Source: VBCK01 sp035511515 (GTDB lineage: Bacteria; Pseudomonadota; Gammaproteobacteria; Burkholderiales; Burkholderiaceae_F). Taken from it: DNA of 64,000 nucleotides. The stretch's first letter is position 1; each line of letters opens with the position of its first letter. The stretch covers positions 1 through 64,000 of the forward strand of contig DATKFG010000015.1 in NCBI GenBank assembly GCA_035511515.1, written 5' to 3'. Under the pieces are notes generated by a model that was not told the origin of the DNA, ran no database searches, and saw nothing but the letters and a program-made list of their open reading frames with translations. The position numbers and the translations under genes were made by a program. This document shows positions 36,924 to 47,730 of the stretch, one piece after another.

Positions 36924-37355
36924 TCAGACAGGCTCGTTGGTCGCCGCCCAGTAGATGCCAAGTCGCGCAACCGTTTGCGCGAATTCGGTGAAATCGAGCG
37001 GCTTGCGCACGAAGCTGTTGCAGCCGCCCTGGTAGCTTCGGAGCCGATCACGCTCCTCGTCCGATGAGGTCAGGATCACGACCGGTACCAGCCGCGTGCG
37101 GGCGTCACTGCGGATCCGGTTCAGCACGTCCAGCCCGCTCAGACGCGGCAGATTGATGTCCAGCAGCACCACCGCGGGCGGTTCGCCCGGCGGGCGGCCC
37201 GCGAATTCGCCCTCGCCGAACAGGTAGTCCATCGCTTGCTGGCCATCACGAACCACCTCCACCTGGTTGGCCAGATTCACCTTCCGTAATGCCCGCAAGG
37301 TCAACAACTCGTCCTGCTGATTGTCCTCGACCAGCAGCATCGTCCTGGCTTTCAT
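36924..37355 (-). CDS. CheY-like response regulator (Rcp1 type)
   Basis: At 143 residues it starts MKARTMLLVEDNQQDE, with Asp66 in VVLLDINLPRLSG and the conserved Lys in FVRKPLDF. The long loop (FGEGEFAGRPPGEPPA) before the phospho-site is characteristic of the Rcp1-like group that pairs with phytochrome-type or PAS kinases. Its first 110 bases lie inside the 3' end of the histidine kinase gene in a different frame. It is probably the direct phosphorylation target of that kinase. The start follows GGGAG. Confidence 0.9.
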   Translation of the reverse strand: MKARTMLLVEDNQQDELLTLRALRKVNLANQVEVVRDGQQAMDYLFGEGEFAGRPPGEPPAVVLLDINLPRLSGLDVLNRIRSDARTRLVPVVILTSSDEERDRLRSYQGGCNSFVRKPLDFTEFAQTVARLGIYWAATNEPV

Positions 37356-38547
37356 GGGGAGCTCCCGCACTTTCGTCACCTGAAAAAGGCAGTGAAAAGA
37401 AAAACTCGGCACCCTTGCCCGGTGCCGAGGTGGCATGGATGTGGCCGCCGTGCCGATGCACGATGCGCTGCACGGTGGCCAGTCCGATTCCGATCCCCGG
37501 AAACTCGTCCTGTCGGTGCAGGCGCTGGAACGGCTGGAACAGCTTCTCGCCGTGGGCCATGTCGAAACCGGTGCCGTTATCGGCCACATGGAACACGCGC
37601 TGCCCGCCGTCGTCATCGGTCGCGAACACGCGGATCGAGCCGTCCTGCGAGCGCGACGTGTATTTCCAGGCGTTGCCGAGCAGATTGCGCATCGCGATTT
37701 CGATCATGCGGGCGTCGGCGCGAACGGTCAGCCCGCTCTGGACGTGCCAGGACACCTTGCGCGAGGGCTCGATCTCGACAAATTCCTTCAGGATCTCCAC
37801 GGACAGTCCCGACAAGTCGATCCGATCCCGGCGCAGCTCGCCACGGACGCTGCGGGACAGCTGCAGCAGTCCGTCGATCAGCTCGGCCAGATGCTCGCTG
37901 CCGCGGACGATCTGGTTGAGATAGACACGGGCCTCGCCGTCGATGCGCTCGCCGTAGTCCTCCATCAGCGCCTGACTGAAGCCTTCCATCGCACGCAGCG
38001 GCGCCCGCAGGTCATGCGCCACCGTGTAACTGAAACTCTCGAGCTCCTGGTTGGCGGCTCGCAGCTCGGCGGTGCTCTCCTCGACCCGCTGCTCCAGCTT
38101 CGCATTCAAGCGCAGCATTTCCTCCTCGGTCCGGACGCGTTCCGTGAGGTCGCGCAGGATCACGGTGTACAGCTTTTCCCCGGCCACGTCGCTGTGCGAG
38201 ATGGACGCCTCGATCGGAAATTCGGATCCGTCGCGGCGCATCCCGTAGATGCGACCGAGCTGGCCCATCCGGCGCCGCGTGACCAGGGTGCAGCCGAAGG
38301 TCTGGATGTGCTCGCAGTGCGCGGCCCGGAAGCGCGGCGGGATCAACCGTTCGAGCGGCTGTCCGATCATTTCGATCGATGGGTACCCGAACATCGTCTC
38401 GGCGGCGCCGTTGAACAGTGCGACTCGTTGCGCGTCATCCACGATGATCACCGCGTCCATCGCCGAGGCGATGACGCTGGCCAGCCGCTCCTCGTCTTCG
38501 AGCAGCGACGAGTCGGCGCGGGCCGGTTGCTCAGTCCGCTTGCGCAT
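37246..38547 (-). CDS. PAS-domain sensor histidine kinase
   Basis: A 433-residue soluble protein. The PAS domain is at residues 20-138 (VIASAMDAVIIVDDAQRVAL), a coiled-coil at 140-170, HisKA with His178 (FSYTVAHDLRAPLRAMEGF) and the ATPase domain (NLLGNAWKYTS, VADNGTGFDM, GIGIGLATVQRI). It resembles bacteriophytochrome-type kinases without the chromophore domain. The last 36 residues extend past the ATPase domain into the following receiver gene, so the C-terminus is Gly/Ser-rich and encoded in an overlapping frame. No membrane segment: a cytosolic signal is sensed. The start is supported by the PAS boundary rather than by a strong ribosome site. Confidence 0.88.
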   Translation of the reverse strand: MRKRTEQPARADSSLLEDEERLASVIASAMDAVIIVDDAQRVALFNGAAETMFGYPSIEMIGQPLERLIPPRFRAAHCEHIQTFGCTLVTRRRMGQLGRIYGMRRDGSEFPIEASISHSDVAGEKLYTVILRDLTERVRTEEEMLRLNAKLEQRVEESTAELRAANQELESFSYTVAHDLRAPLRAMEGFSQALMEDYGERIDGEARVYLNQIVRGSEHLAELIDGLLQLSRSVRGELRRDRIDLSGLSVEILKEFVEIEPSRKVSWHVQSGLTVRADARMIEIAMRNLLGNAWKYTSRSQDGSIRVFATDDDGGQRVFHVADNGTGFDMAHGEKLFQPFQRLHRQDEFPGIGIGLATVQRIVHRHGGHIHATSAPGKGAEFFFSLPFSGDESAGAPHESQDDAAGRGQSAGRVVDLAGITEGESGQPGGGGS

Positions 38548-38812
38548 TGGCAGATCCCTGGTTCCCGGTAGTTTCGGAGCCGCGCCATGCGGCCCCGGCC
38601 TCAGCGACCGGCCCGAACATCCCGCGCACCGTATCCATGACCCGGGGGCCGTGCTCAGCCCAGGCCAACCGCTCGAGCAACTCCTCGATGCCAGAATGCG
38701 AAACGGCACGCAGAAGGCCGAGCACGAACAGGCCGCTAACGAATACGGCCTGAATCTTTCGCTCGATAGGTCGCAATTCCGCCGTGTTGACCAACGTCCG
38801 CGCCGAGTTCAT
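38531..38812 (-). CDS. Small hypothetical protein upstream of the histidine kinase
   Basis: The 93-residue frame from ATG at 38812 contains a short hydrophobic stretch (AVFVSGLFVLGLLRAV), and its stop overlaps the kinase start by 17 bases, which suggests translational coupling. No homologue is recognised, the ribosome site is poor and longer starts upstream look like noise. It could be a small membrane-associated protein or not a gene at all. Confidence 0.4.
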   Translation of the reverse strand: MNSARTLVNTAELRPIERKIQAVFVSGLFVLGLLRAVSHSGIEELLERLAWAEHGPRVMDTVRGMFGPVAEAGAAWRGSETTGNQGSANAQAD

Positions 38813-39303
38813 CCCAACAAAAAGACCGTCCTGCTGTACTGCGCTTACCGGCGCCACGGCAGAAAGACCGACAACTCGTGCGCTCCGACAGGCCATGACT
38901 CGAGCCCACATCGCGCCGGTGGAGTCTATCAACGCCGTGTCGATATTTCACGCGATAACTGCCCGACCACGCTTACAATGCGGGATCTGCCCGATCGGCC
39001 ATAAGAGCGCGAGCACGACGGCACCTTGTCCCCGTTCACGCGCTGTTCACTTGCCGCGCGCTGAAATACCTCATGTGATATGCAATTCAACTCAGACGCT
39101 AAAACGCACTCAAACCCGACACACCAAAAATAAAGCTGTCGCACCTGCGTGCGCCTTGCTGCGTCGCGATCATCGAGGCGACTTGAATCGGGTTCGACTC
39201 AAAGCTCGATTCAACTCCGATCGCTCTGGCCAGCCCGATGGTGTGCCGCGTCATAGCGACGCGGGCCGCGAATTGATAAATCGCAATTCGGGTGCGGCGC
39301 CGA
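38813..39303. other. Intergenic region, 491 bases, no convincing gene
   Basis: It is less GC-rich than the surroundings (for example ACACCAAAAATAAAGC near 39120). A 7-bp inverted repeat, CGAATTG (39269-39275) with CAATTCG (39284-39290), lies just downstream of the ACT-domain gene and could be a weak terminator for it. No promoter matching both consensus boxes was found. Overlapping open frames here lack ribosome sites and any recognisable protein features. Confidence 0.6.
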
Positions 39304-39834
39304 TCAGGCGCGTTCGCTGTCTTCAAGGGTCAGGTCGACCATCAGGTCGTTGGCGAGCGCTTCGAGCGCATCGCGCAACTGCGCCGTGCCCAATTGCGCC
39401 GGAACCAGCAGCCGCGCTGAGGCGCGCACCAGGCTCTCGCCGGACATCGAGCCGCTGACGAAGTCGGTGACGAGCTCCTCGATGCTGACACCGCGGCTTG
39501 CCAGTGCATGCGAGATATCGCGCACCACTCCGGGCCGGTCCTGGCCAACGATCTCCAGCCGCATTTTGCGGCCGCGCGCCTCGCCGCTGCGATCGCTACC
39601 CCGGGTGACGACGATCCGCAGCCCGTGCGCCTCGAGCTCCCGCAACGCCAGGACCAGAGGTTCGACCTGGGTCTGTGGAACATGTACGTGGACGATTCCA
39701 GCGAATTGGCCGGCCAGATTGGCCATCCGCGACTCGAGCCAGTTGCCGCCCAATGCGGCGACTTTGTCCGATATCAGGTTGACCAGGCCCGGACGATCCG
39801 GGCCGACGATCGTCAGGATCAGCGAGACCGCCAT
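39304..39834 (-). CDS. Tandem ACT-domain regulator (GcvR-like)
   Basis: A 176-residue protein made of two ACT domains: residues 1-80 (LILTIVGPDRPGLVNLISDK) and 90-170 (RLEIVGQDRPGVVRDISHAL). Each starts with the DRPG amino-acid-binding loop. In E. coli GcvR has this architecture and antagonises the GcvA activator of glycine cleavage when glycine is scarce. No gcv genes lie nearby, so a specific role is uncertain; it could be a general amino-acid sensor. It is a single gene on its strand. Confidence 0.82.
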   Translation of the reverse strand: MAVSLILTIVGPDRPGLVNLISDKVAALGGNWLESRMANLAGQFAGIVHVHVPQTQVEPLVLALRELEAHGLRIVVTRGSDRSGEARGRKMRLEIVGQDRPGVVRDISHALASRGVSIEELVTDFVSGSMSGESLVRASARLLVPAQLGTAQLRDALEALANDLMVDLTLEDSERA

Positions 39835-40259
39835 GGGCCATCCTCCGTCGGTTGCCTGCGATCGTAACGATATCGACCTTCGTCAGTCCAGCGCCAAGCC
39901 GGCACGGTCCGCGTTGTTCGGAAGTTCGCACGAGCAGCTTGCGCCGATTTGGCTATCGGCAAGCGGGCCGCAAACCTGATCGCGTACATCCGCACGCGGA
40001 TGCCTATTTGGCGGGGTGGCCGGCCCGCGGCGCGGGCGCTCGCCCTGGTTGCCGCAGACGCTCGTACAGGCCCGTAGGGCCTTCCCCAGCCGCCCCGTGA
40101 GCCAGCTCGTAAGGCAAACGTGCCCGGCGACGCCTTCACAGCGAATCGATCGGGTCAAGTCGATGTGACCTGGACGGGAACTCGGAGTAGGCTGTAGCGG
40201 ACTAAACCAGGGTGAATGGGGCCCAGATTCGATTCGACTCGCCCCGGCAGGAGATCGCC
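39835..40259. other. Intergenic region, 425 bases, no convincing gene
   Basis: It separates the divergent ACT-domain gene and an exported-protein gene. It is very GC-rich near 40010-40060 (GGCCGGCCCGCGGCGCGGGC). Open frames on both strands here have Arg-rich, biased composition and no start signals. The only clear element is the ribosome site AGGAG at 40249-40253 for the downstream gene. Confidence 0.6.
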
Positions 40260-40739
40260 GTGAAGACGTATTCGGCTGTATTCGGAACCATGGTTGCGGC
40301 CATCTTGCTCGCCGCGACACCGCGGCCAGCGGGTGCATACGGCGCAGGATCTTCTGGCGGCGGACATTCGGGAGGCGGTGGACATTCTGGCGGTGGCGGA
40401 CACTCCGCCGAGGGTGGACACGCCAGCCAAGGCTGGTCCGGGCGCGGCGGCGGCTGGGGCGGCCACGGCGGGGACTGGCACCATCACGGCTTTCGCGGCG
40501 GCTGGGGCGTCGGATGGGGTTGGGGACCGTACTGGGACCCGTGGGTGTGGGGATACGGCTATCCGTACTACTACGGCTATGAGCCTGCCTATCCGCTTTA
40601 CGCGCCCGTTGATCCGTTGCCCTCGGCACCGCCTCCTCCGGCCTATTGGTATTACTGCTCGTCGAGCAAGGCGTACTACCCATACGTGTCGCAGTGTCCA
40701 GTACCCTGGGTACCGGTTGCCCCTAACCCACCCGGCTGA
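40260..40739 (+). CDS. Exported Gly/His-rich protein with YWYYC...CP motif (copy 3)
   Basis: A GTG start at 40260 follows AGGAG and gives 159 residues: a signal peptide (VFGTMVAAILLAATPRPAGA), repeats of GGGHSGGGGHS, a Gly/Trp/His-rich middle and the aromatic segment YGYPYYYGYEP. The family C-terminus is again YWYYC, five residues, YYPYV, two residues, CP and Trp. The Gly/His repeats may bind metal ions. A small hairpin GGGGAC/GTCCCC lies 11 bases after the stop. It is one of three paralogues in the window; function unknown. Confidence 0.8.
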   Translation: MKTYSAVFGTMVAAILLAATPRPAGAYGAGSSGGGHSGGGGHSGGGGHSAEGGHASQGWSGRGGGWGGHGGDWHHHGFRGGWGVGWGWGPYWDPWVWGYGYPYYYGYEPAYPLYAPVDPLPSAPPPPAYWYYCSSSKAYYPYVSQCPVPWVPVAPNPPG

Positions 40740-40828
40740 AACCGGCTGATGGGGACGTAGTCCCCCCGTCTGGAGGGCGCGGAAAAAAAGTACGATCTGC
40801 CCTCCCGCATCCGGAAACCGCCGGCGCG

Positions 40829-43243
40829 ATGATCTGGTTCAATGAGCTTTTGCGTGGCCCGGCCGCGAAATCCCCGGAGCACCCGGCCGCAGCGGCGCCA
40901 AGCGCGGTCGACCCGGACACTGCGCGCGCCGCGCTGGCCGCTGCCAGCGGCGAGGAGCAACAGCGCCGTCACGCCGAGGCGCTTGGCTGCGCGCTCGCTG
41001 CATTGCAAAAAGCGCCGCTGCCGGCAGACGGGCCAGGCGTGTGGGCGGCCGCCATATCTCACCTGGCCGACAAATCGATTGCCCTGCAGTGGATTGAACA
41101 CCTGAGCGGGGACGGCTGGCTCGGCGAGGTTGCAGCCAGCGGGCGCTTCGCAGAGGTCCGGTTGGCCGCGGCCCAGCGGATCGAAGACCGTGCGGTCCTG
41201 CGCCAGCTGTCCCACCTGAGCCGGGGCAGGGACAAGGCGGTGTTCCGGCACTGCTCGGACGTTCTTCGGAAAGACCGCCAGGCGGCTGGACGGGCGCAGC
41301 GCGCCGCACAGCTGGCCGCGGACTTGCGCGACCTGCTGGACCACGCACCGCTGTCGGTCTCGTGTCTGCTGGATCTGCAACGCGAATTGCACGCGCTGGG
41401 CAACGGCAGCGAGGCACCGCTGCCCGAATGCAGCGTGCTGTTGGAGCAGGCCGAAGCGCGATTGAGACAGGAGTCGGAGGCGCGGCGCGCGCTGCAGGCT
41501 TGCCGCGCCGAGGCTGCCGAGTTACTGGCCCAATGCACGGCGGCCGGCCCGACGCTCGCCGCCGAGCAGCTCGACGGTTGGCGCGATCGGTTCTCGGGGC
41601 TGGCTCAGGTTCACACGGGGCTTCCGCCTTGGCTGGCCGGCAAGGCTGCCCATCAGGCGCTGGAGTCGTTGCTGCGCCAGCTCGAGTCGCGCCTGACCGC
41701 GATCGCATCGGAACCGGAGCAGGCCGCTGCGCCAGAGCCGCCGGCCCCAGCGATCGAGATCGCTGCGACGCCTGAGCCTGCGGCCAAACCGCCGGTCGAT
41801 CTGGCGGCGGTGCGCGCGCTGCTGGAGCGTATGGAGCAGGCCCTGGAGCAGGGACACCTGGGTGAAGCCGACGCGGCTGCAAAGCAGATCAAGGCCACCG
41901 TGGCGGGCGGTGCCTTGCACGGCAACCTGGCGGCGCGGCTGCAGCGTGCACAGGCGCGTCTGGCCGAGTTGAGCGACTGGGCGAAGTGGGGCGCGCAAAA
42001 AAAACGCGAGCAGCTGATCGCGGCCGCACAGAGTCTCCTGGCCGGCAGCCACGAGGTCGAACACCTGGCCCGGGCCGTGCCGGCGCTGCGGGAGGAATGG
42101 AAGCAGGTCACTGGCCAGACCGCGCCCACGCAAGGCGAGTGGGGACGCTTCGACGCTGCCCTCGAGAAGGCTTACCGGCCGGTGGCCGCGCGCCATGCCG
42201 AAGAGGCGGCACGACGATCAAAAGCGCGCGCGGACAAGGAGGCGCTGTGCGCCGAATGGGAGGCGGCCGCCGCCGCAATCGACTGGGAGCGCGCGGACTA
42301 CACGGCGGTCGAAGCGCAGCGTCAGCGGGTGCTGGACCGCTGGCGCGGTGCGCCGCTCGCGGGATTTCGCGACGAGCGCGCCTTGCGCAAACGCCTCGAA
42401 AAGACGCTCGGCGAGGTCGACCAGCGTCTTGCGGCGGCGCGAGCGGCAGAGATCGGCCGGCGCGAAGAACTGATCGCGGTCGCCGAGGCGCTGCGCGAGG
42501 CACCCGACCTGCGCAGCGCGATCAGCGAAACCCGCACGCTGCAGCAGCGATGGCGCGACGAGGCCGGCCCGCTGCGGCTGACGCGCTTCGACGAACAGAA
42601 GCTGTGGCGGCGCTTCCGGGCGGCCTGCGACGCCGTGTTCACGCGCCGCGATGCCGAGCGCGCCGAGCAGGTGGTGCAACGGGAAAAACGCGCGCAAACA
42701 CGCGCGACGCTGCTGGATGGGTTCGCGGCAGCATGGCCCGGCATGGACGCGAGCCAGCTCAAACGCGCGCTGGCACAGTTCCGCTCCGATTGGGACGGCA
42801 CCCGGACCGGCCGGGCCGAAGCCACCGATGCACTGGACCAGCGGGCCCGCGCCCAGCAGCAGCAGGCGCAGCGGCGAATCGACGAGTTGCAGCGGCACGC
42901 ATACCGAGACCGGCTCGAACGCATGGCACAGCAGGCGGCGCCGGCCGCAGATCTGGACGCCGAGGCGCTCGCTGCCGGGCGCAAAGAGCGCGAGCTGCTG
43001 CTGATCGACCTGGAGATCGCGCTGGACCTGCCCACACCGGAGGCCTTCGCGCAGGCGCGCAGGCGCCGCCAGCTGGAGCGGCTGCAGGTGCGTTTTCGGG
43101 GAGACCGTCCGCAACAACCGCGGGCGGAAGATCTGCTGGCCCGCCTGTACGCGGCCCCGGCGGGCCCCGACGCGGAAATGGATGCCAGGCTGGCCGCCGT
43201 GGTGGGCAGGCTGATCGAGCAAGGAACGGCCGCGGCCAGATGA
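40829..43243 (+). CDS. DUF349-repeat coiled-coil protein
   Basis: This 804-residue cytosolic protein is almost entirely helical and rich in Ala, Arg, Glu and Gln. It carries several DUF349-type repeats with a recurrent W-x-R/K pattern (LREEWKQVTGQ, LCAEWEAAAAAIDWERADY, LQQRWRDEAGPL, FRSDWDGTRTG). An Ala/Pro linker interrupts it at about residues 290-325. Proteins of this group occur in many beta- and gammaproteobacteria as large single genes without known function; the fold suggests a scaffold or nucleic-acid-associated protein. Start ATG at 40829, no strong ribosome site seen. Confidence 0.85.
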   Translation: MIWFNELLRGPAAKSPEHPAAAAPSAVDPDTARAALAAASGEEQQRRHAEALGCALAALQKAPLPADGPGVWAAAISHLADKSIALQWIEHLSGDGWLGEVAASGRFAEVRLAAAQRIEDRAVLRQLSHLSRGRDKAVFRHCSDVLRKDRQAAGRAQRAAQLAADLRDLLDHAPLSVSCLLDLQRELHALGNGSEAPLPECSVLLEQAEARLRQESEARRALQACRAEAAELLAQCTAAGPTLAAEQLDGWRDRFSGLAQVHTGLPPWLAGKAAHQALESLLRQLESRLTAIASEPEQAAAPEPPAPAIEIAATPEPAAKPPVDLAAVRALLERMEQALEQGHLGEADAAAKQIKATVAGGALHGNLAARLQRAQARLAELSDWAKWGAQKKREQLIAAAQSLLAGSHEVEHLARAVPALREEWKQVTGQTAPTQGEWGRFDAALEKAYRPVAARHAEEAARRSKARADKEALCAEWEAAAAAIDWERADYTAVEAQRQRVLDRWRGAPLAGFRDERALRKRLEKTLGEVDQRLAAARAAEIGRREELIAVAEALREAPDLRSAISETRTLQQRWRDEAGPLRLTRFDEQKLWRRFRAACDAVFTRRDAERAEQVVQREKRAQTRATLLDGFAAAWPGMDASQLKRALAQFRSDWDGTRTGRAEATDALDQRARAQQQQAQRRIDELQRHAYRDRLERMAQQAAPAADLDAEALAAGRKERELLLIDLEIALDLPTPEAFAQARRRRQLERLQVRFRGDRPQQPRAEDLLARLYAAPAGPDAEMDARLAAVVGRLIEQGTAAAR

Positions 43244-43278
43244 TTCGCCGGCCGTTTTCCTGACGGCGCCGGCGGGCG

Positions 43279-43590
43279 TCAGACGCCCAGCAGCCGGTTC
43301 AGCAGGATCAGCAGACTCGCGTCCTTGCTCTCTTCGTACAGCCCACCGACCAGGGCCGCGTTGTACAGCTCACGCAGTCGATGCAGGCTGCCGCGCGCGC
43401 CCTCGCTCGGCGGGGCGCCCCCGGCCAACAGGTCGCGCAGCACATGCGCCTCGCGCTTGAGCGCGGCGGCCATTTTCGGGTCGCGCTGTGAGAACCGGTC
43501 GGCCAGCCGCGTCACCGACGCCTCGACCTCGCGCATCGCCTCCAGGTCAAGATCGGCCTCGGCGCGCGACTCCTCGGGGGTGCTGGCCAT
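43279..43590 (-). CDS. Small helical protein of unknown function
   Basis: A 103-residue acidic, helical protein (MASTPEESRAEADLDLEAM). The start follows AGGGAAG. A central amphipathic helix (KMAAALKREAHVLRDLLAGG) and a hydrophobic C-terminal end (SLLILLNRLLGV) can be seen. It lies 35 bases from the convergent DUF349 gene and is divergent from yaeQ. No family recognised. Confidence 0.6.
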   Translation of the reverse strand: MASTPEESRAEADLDLEAMREVEASVTRLADRFSQRDPKMAAALKREAHVLRDLLAGGAPPSEGARGSLHRLRELYNAALVGGLYEESKDASLLILLNRLLGV

Positions 43591-43676
43591 CGGCTTCCCT
43601 TCCCACTGCCTGAGTCCCGGCAGTCCAAGTGTACCGGTTGATGGGCCGTTGGGCCGCGCTGCGGCATGATGCGGCC

Positions 43677-44237
43677 ATGGCCCTGAACGCAACGGTTTAC
43701 ACCTTCGATATCGACCTGGCCGATGCCGACCGTCACGTCTATGAAAGCCTTAACCTGCGGGTTGCCTGCCACCCGTCGGAAACGCCGGACTTCCTGGCAA
43801 CGCGCGTGCTGGCCTACTGCCGCGAACACGCGCCGGGCATCGGCTTCTCGGCCGGGCTATCGACGCCGGATGAGCCCGCGATCCACGTGCGCGACGCTAC
43901 CGGCGCGCTGCTCGCCTGGATCGACATCGGCGTGCCCGACGCGGCCCGCGTACATCGGGCCAGCAAGGCGGCGCCGCGGGTGGCCGTTTACACCCACAAG
44001 CCCGCCGAGCAGCTGCGCAAGGCCCTGGCCGGCGAGCACATCCACCGGTCCGAGTCGCTCTCTCTGATCGAGGTCGATCGCGGGCTGCTGGGCCAATGGA
44101 CAGCCCTGCTGCAGCGGCGGATGAAACTGGCGCTGTCGTTCAGCGGCGGCGAGATCTATCTGACGCTGGGCGAACAGACGCTGACCGGAGCGCTCAGGCC
44201 GATCGCTCTGGATCCCGATCCGATGCGCGAGGGCTGA
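43677..44237 (+). CDS. yaeQ: YaeQ family protein
   Basis: A 186-residue protein starting MALNATVYTFDIDLADADRH, the conserved YaeQ N-terminus. Other family segments are RVLAYCREHAPGIGFSAGLS, PAIHVRDATGALLAWIDIG and the C-terminal SGGEIYLTLGEQTL. YaeQ has a PD-(D/E)XK nuclease-like fold. E. coli YaeQ suppresses haemolysin-transcription defects of rfaH mutants, but its biochemical role is unsettled. The start was chosen over an upstream codon by family match. Confidence 0.92.
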   Translation: MALNATVYTFDIDLADADRHVYESLNLRVACHPSETPDFLATRVLAYCREHAPGIGFSAGLSTPDEPAIHVRDATGALLAWIDIGVPDAARVHRASKAAPRVAVYTHKPAEQLRKALAGEHIHRSESLSLIEVDRGLLGQWTALLQRRMKLALSFSGGEIYLTLGEQTLTGALRPIALDPDPMREG

Positions 44238-44252
44238 GCCAGAAGCGGGCGG

Positions 44253-46675
<2,423 letters not shown>

Positions 46676-46679
<4 letters not shown>

Positions 46680-47083
46680 GCGGCCTCCTTCAGTTTGTTG
46701 AACGTCAACAGCAGGCAACCGTCCACCAGTTCCTGTGCAGCCGGCTCCAAGGCATGCAAAGGCAATGGGATGTGCCGCTCGAATCGGCCATACGGGATCT
46801 CGATCCGGTGGATGCGCGCCGCCCGCCGCGCGGGCAATCCGCGCACGCCGGACACCGTGATGCCGCCCGGTTCCAGATTCACGACGATGGCGGCAGCAGG
46901 CACGCCCGGCAGCGCGACATAGACGATCACCGCGTCCTCGCTTTCCACCACATCGACGGGCGGCTCCCAGCACCGGGTGTTGGCGGCGCTTGCAAGGAAG
47001 AATTGCCTGTGCAGCCGTTCCGCCTGCTCCAGCAGAGACAGCGCGTCATCCCACATCCAGGCGGACAGGTCTCGTGATCTCAT
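46676..47083 (-). CDS. Hsp20/alpha-crystallin small heat-shock protein
   Basis: A 135-residue protein starting MRSRDLSAWMWDDALSLLEQ after a GGAG ribosome site. The alpha-crystallin domain runs from about residue 40 (WEPPVDVVESEDAVIVYVAL) through VVNLEPGGITVSGVRG to IPLPLHALEPAAQELVDGCL, with the ending LTFNKLKEAA. Small heat-shock proteins hold unfolded proteins for refolding or degradation. The stop overlaps the lon start by four bases. A sigma-32 type promoter lies 28 bases upstream of the start. Confidence 0.92.
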
Positions 47084-47110
47084 GGCGCTCCAGGCCTTTC
47101 GTCGACGGTT

Positions 47111-47141
47111 ATAGATGGGGTCGGCAAAGGGGGGGTTCAAT
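47111..47141 (-). promoter_or_regulatory. Sigma-32 heat-shock promoter of hsp20-lon
   Basis: On the minus strand ATTGAA (47141-47136), a 15-base spacer, then CCCCATCTAT (47120-47111). The -10 block matches the heat-shock consensus CCCCATNTA and the -35 block matches CTTGAA in five of six positions. Transcription would start about 20 bases before the hsp20 ATG. Confidence 0.75.
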
Positions 47142-47337
47142 GGCTCCGAATTCCGCCTGCGCAACCTCTTGCCGAACCACCGGCCCGCGGATTTTCTAGC
47201 CTTTGCGGCATCGAATACCCTGAGGGGCGAATGGCTATAGCGAGGTGGGCGCCGCAGGTCCGGCCTGACGCGCCGGAGCCCCTGCGGCGAGGCCAGGTTC
47301 CATATACTGCGCCGTCACCGGTTACGAGGAGGATAAA

Positions 47338-47700
47338 TTGCGTCCGCGCCCAACACCACCACGGGCAACGAAATGGGCGCGCGCCATGGCCGCTGCCGCC
47401 TGGCTGACGTGCATTGCCTCGGTCGCCTTCGCTGCCGAAGATCAGTCAGAGCACCCGGCACCGGAATCGCATGCGGTTCGGGACTCGCTCGTGACGGGCG
47501 CGAACAAGGTTGGAGACGCCTTGAAGAGCGGTGCGCAGAAGGTCGGCCCGCCGATCGATCACGGTCTGGCCACTGCGAAGAAGGCCGTCAAGAAATCCGC
47601 CCATGCAGTCGGCACGGCGCTAAAAGAAACCGGCGACAGGATTGAGCAGAAGGTCAGCGGCAAATCCGCCGACAAGCCCGCGCAATCCACGCCCAAATAG
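47338..47700 (+). CDS. Exported Lys/Ala-rich amphipathic small protein
   Basis: The TTG start at 47338 is preceded by GAGGAGG at good spacing, giving 120 residues; ATG at 47386 lacks a ribosome site. The signal sequence (AMAAAAWLTCIASVAFAAE) is followed by repeats such as KVGDALKSGAQKVG and AKKAVKKSAHAVG that form amphipathic helices, with a Lys/Ser-rich end. A -10-like TATACT lies at 47303-47308. It resembles LEA-like or histone-like low-complexity proteins in the periplasm; function unknown. Confidence 0.7.
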   Translation: MRPRPTPPRATKWARAMAAAAWLTCIASVAFAAEDQSEHPAPESHAVRDSLVTGANKVGDALKSGAQKVGPPIDHGLATAKKAVKKSAHAVGTALKETGDRIEQKVSGKSADKPAQSTPK

Positions 47701-47730
47701 GCACACGGGCAGCCTGTTCGCAAAGGCCGT

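Noticed and set aside
38784..39458. 224-residue plus-strand frame in the 38.8-39.4 kb gap
   Set aside because: No ribosome site or domain, and it runs into the antisense of the ACT-domain gene.
39819..40139. 106-residue minus-strand frame upstream of the ACT-domain gene
   Set aside because: Arg-rich, overlaps the ACT gene start, no ribosome site or recognisable domain.
40751..40765. Rho-independent terminator after the third YWYYC gene
   Set aside because: The GGGGAC/GTCCCC stem is only six base pairs and has no T tract.
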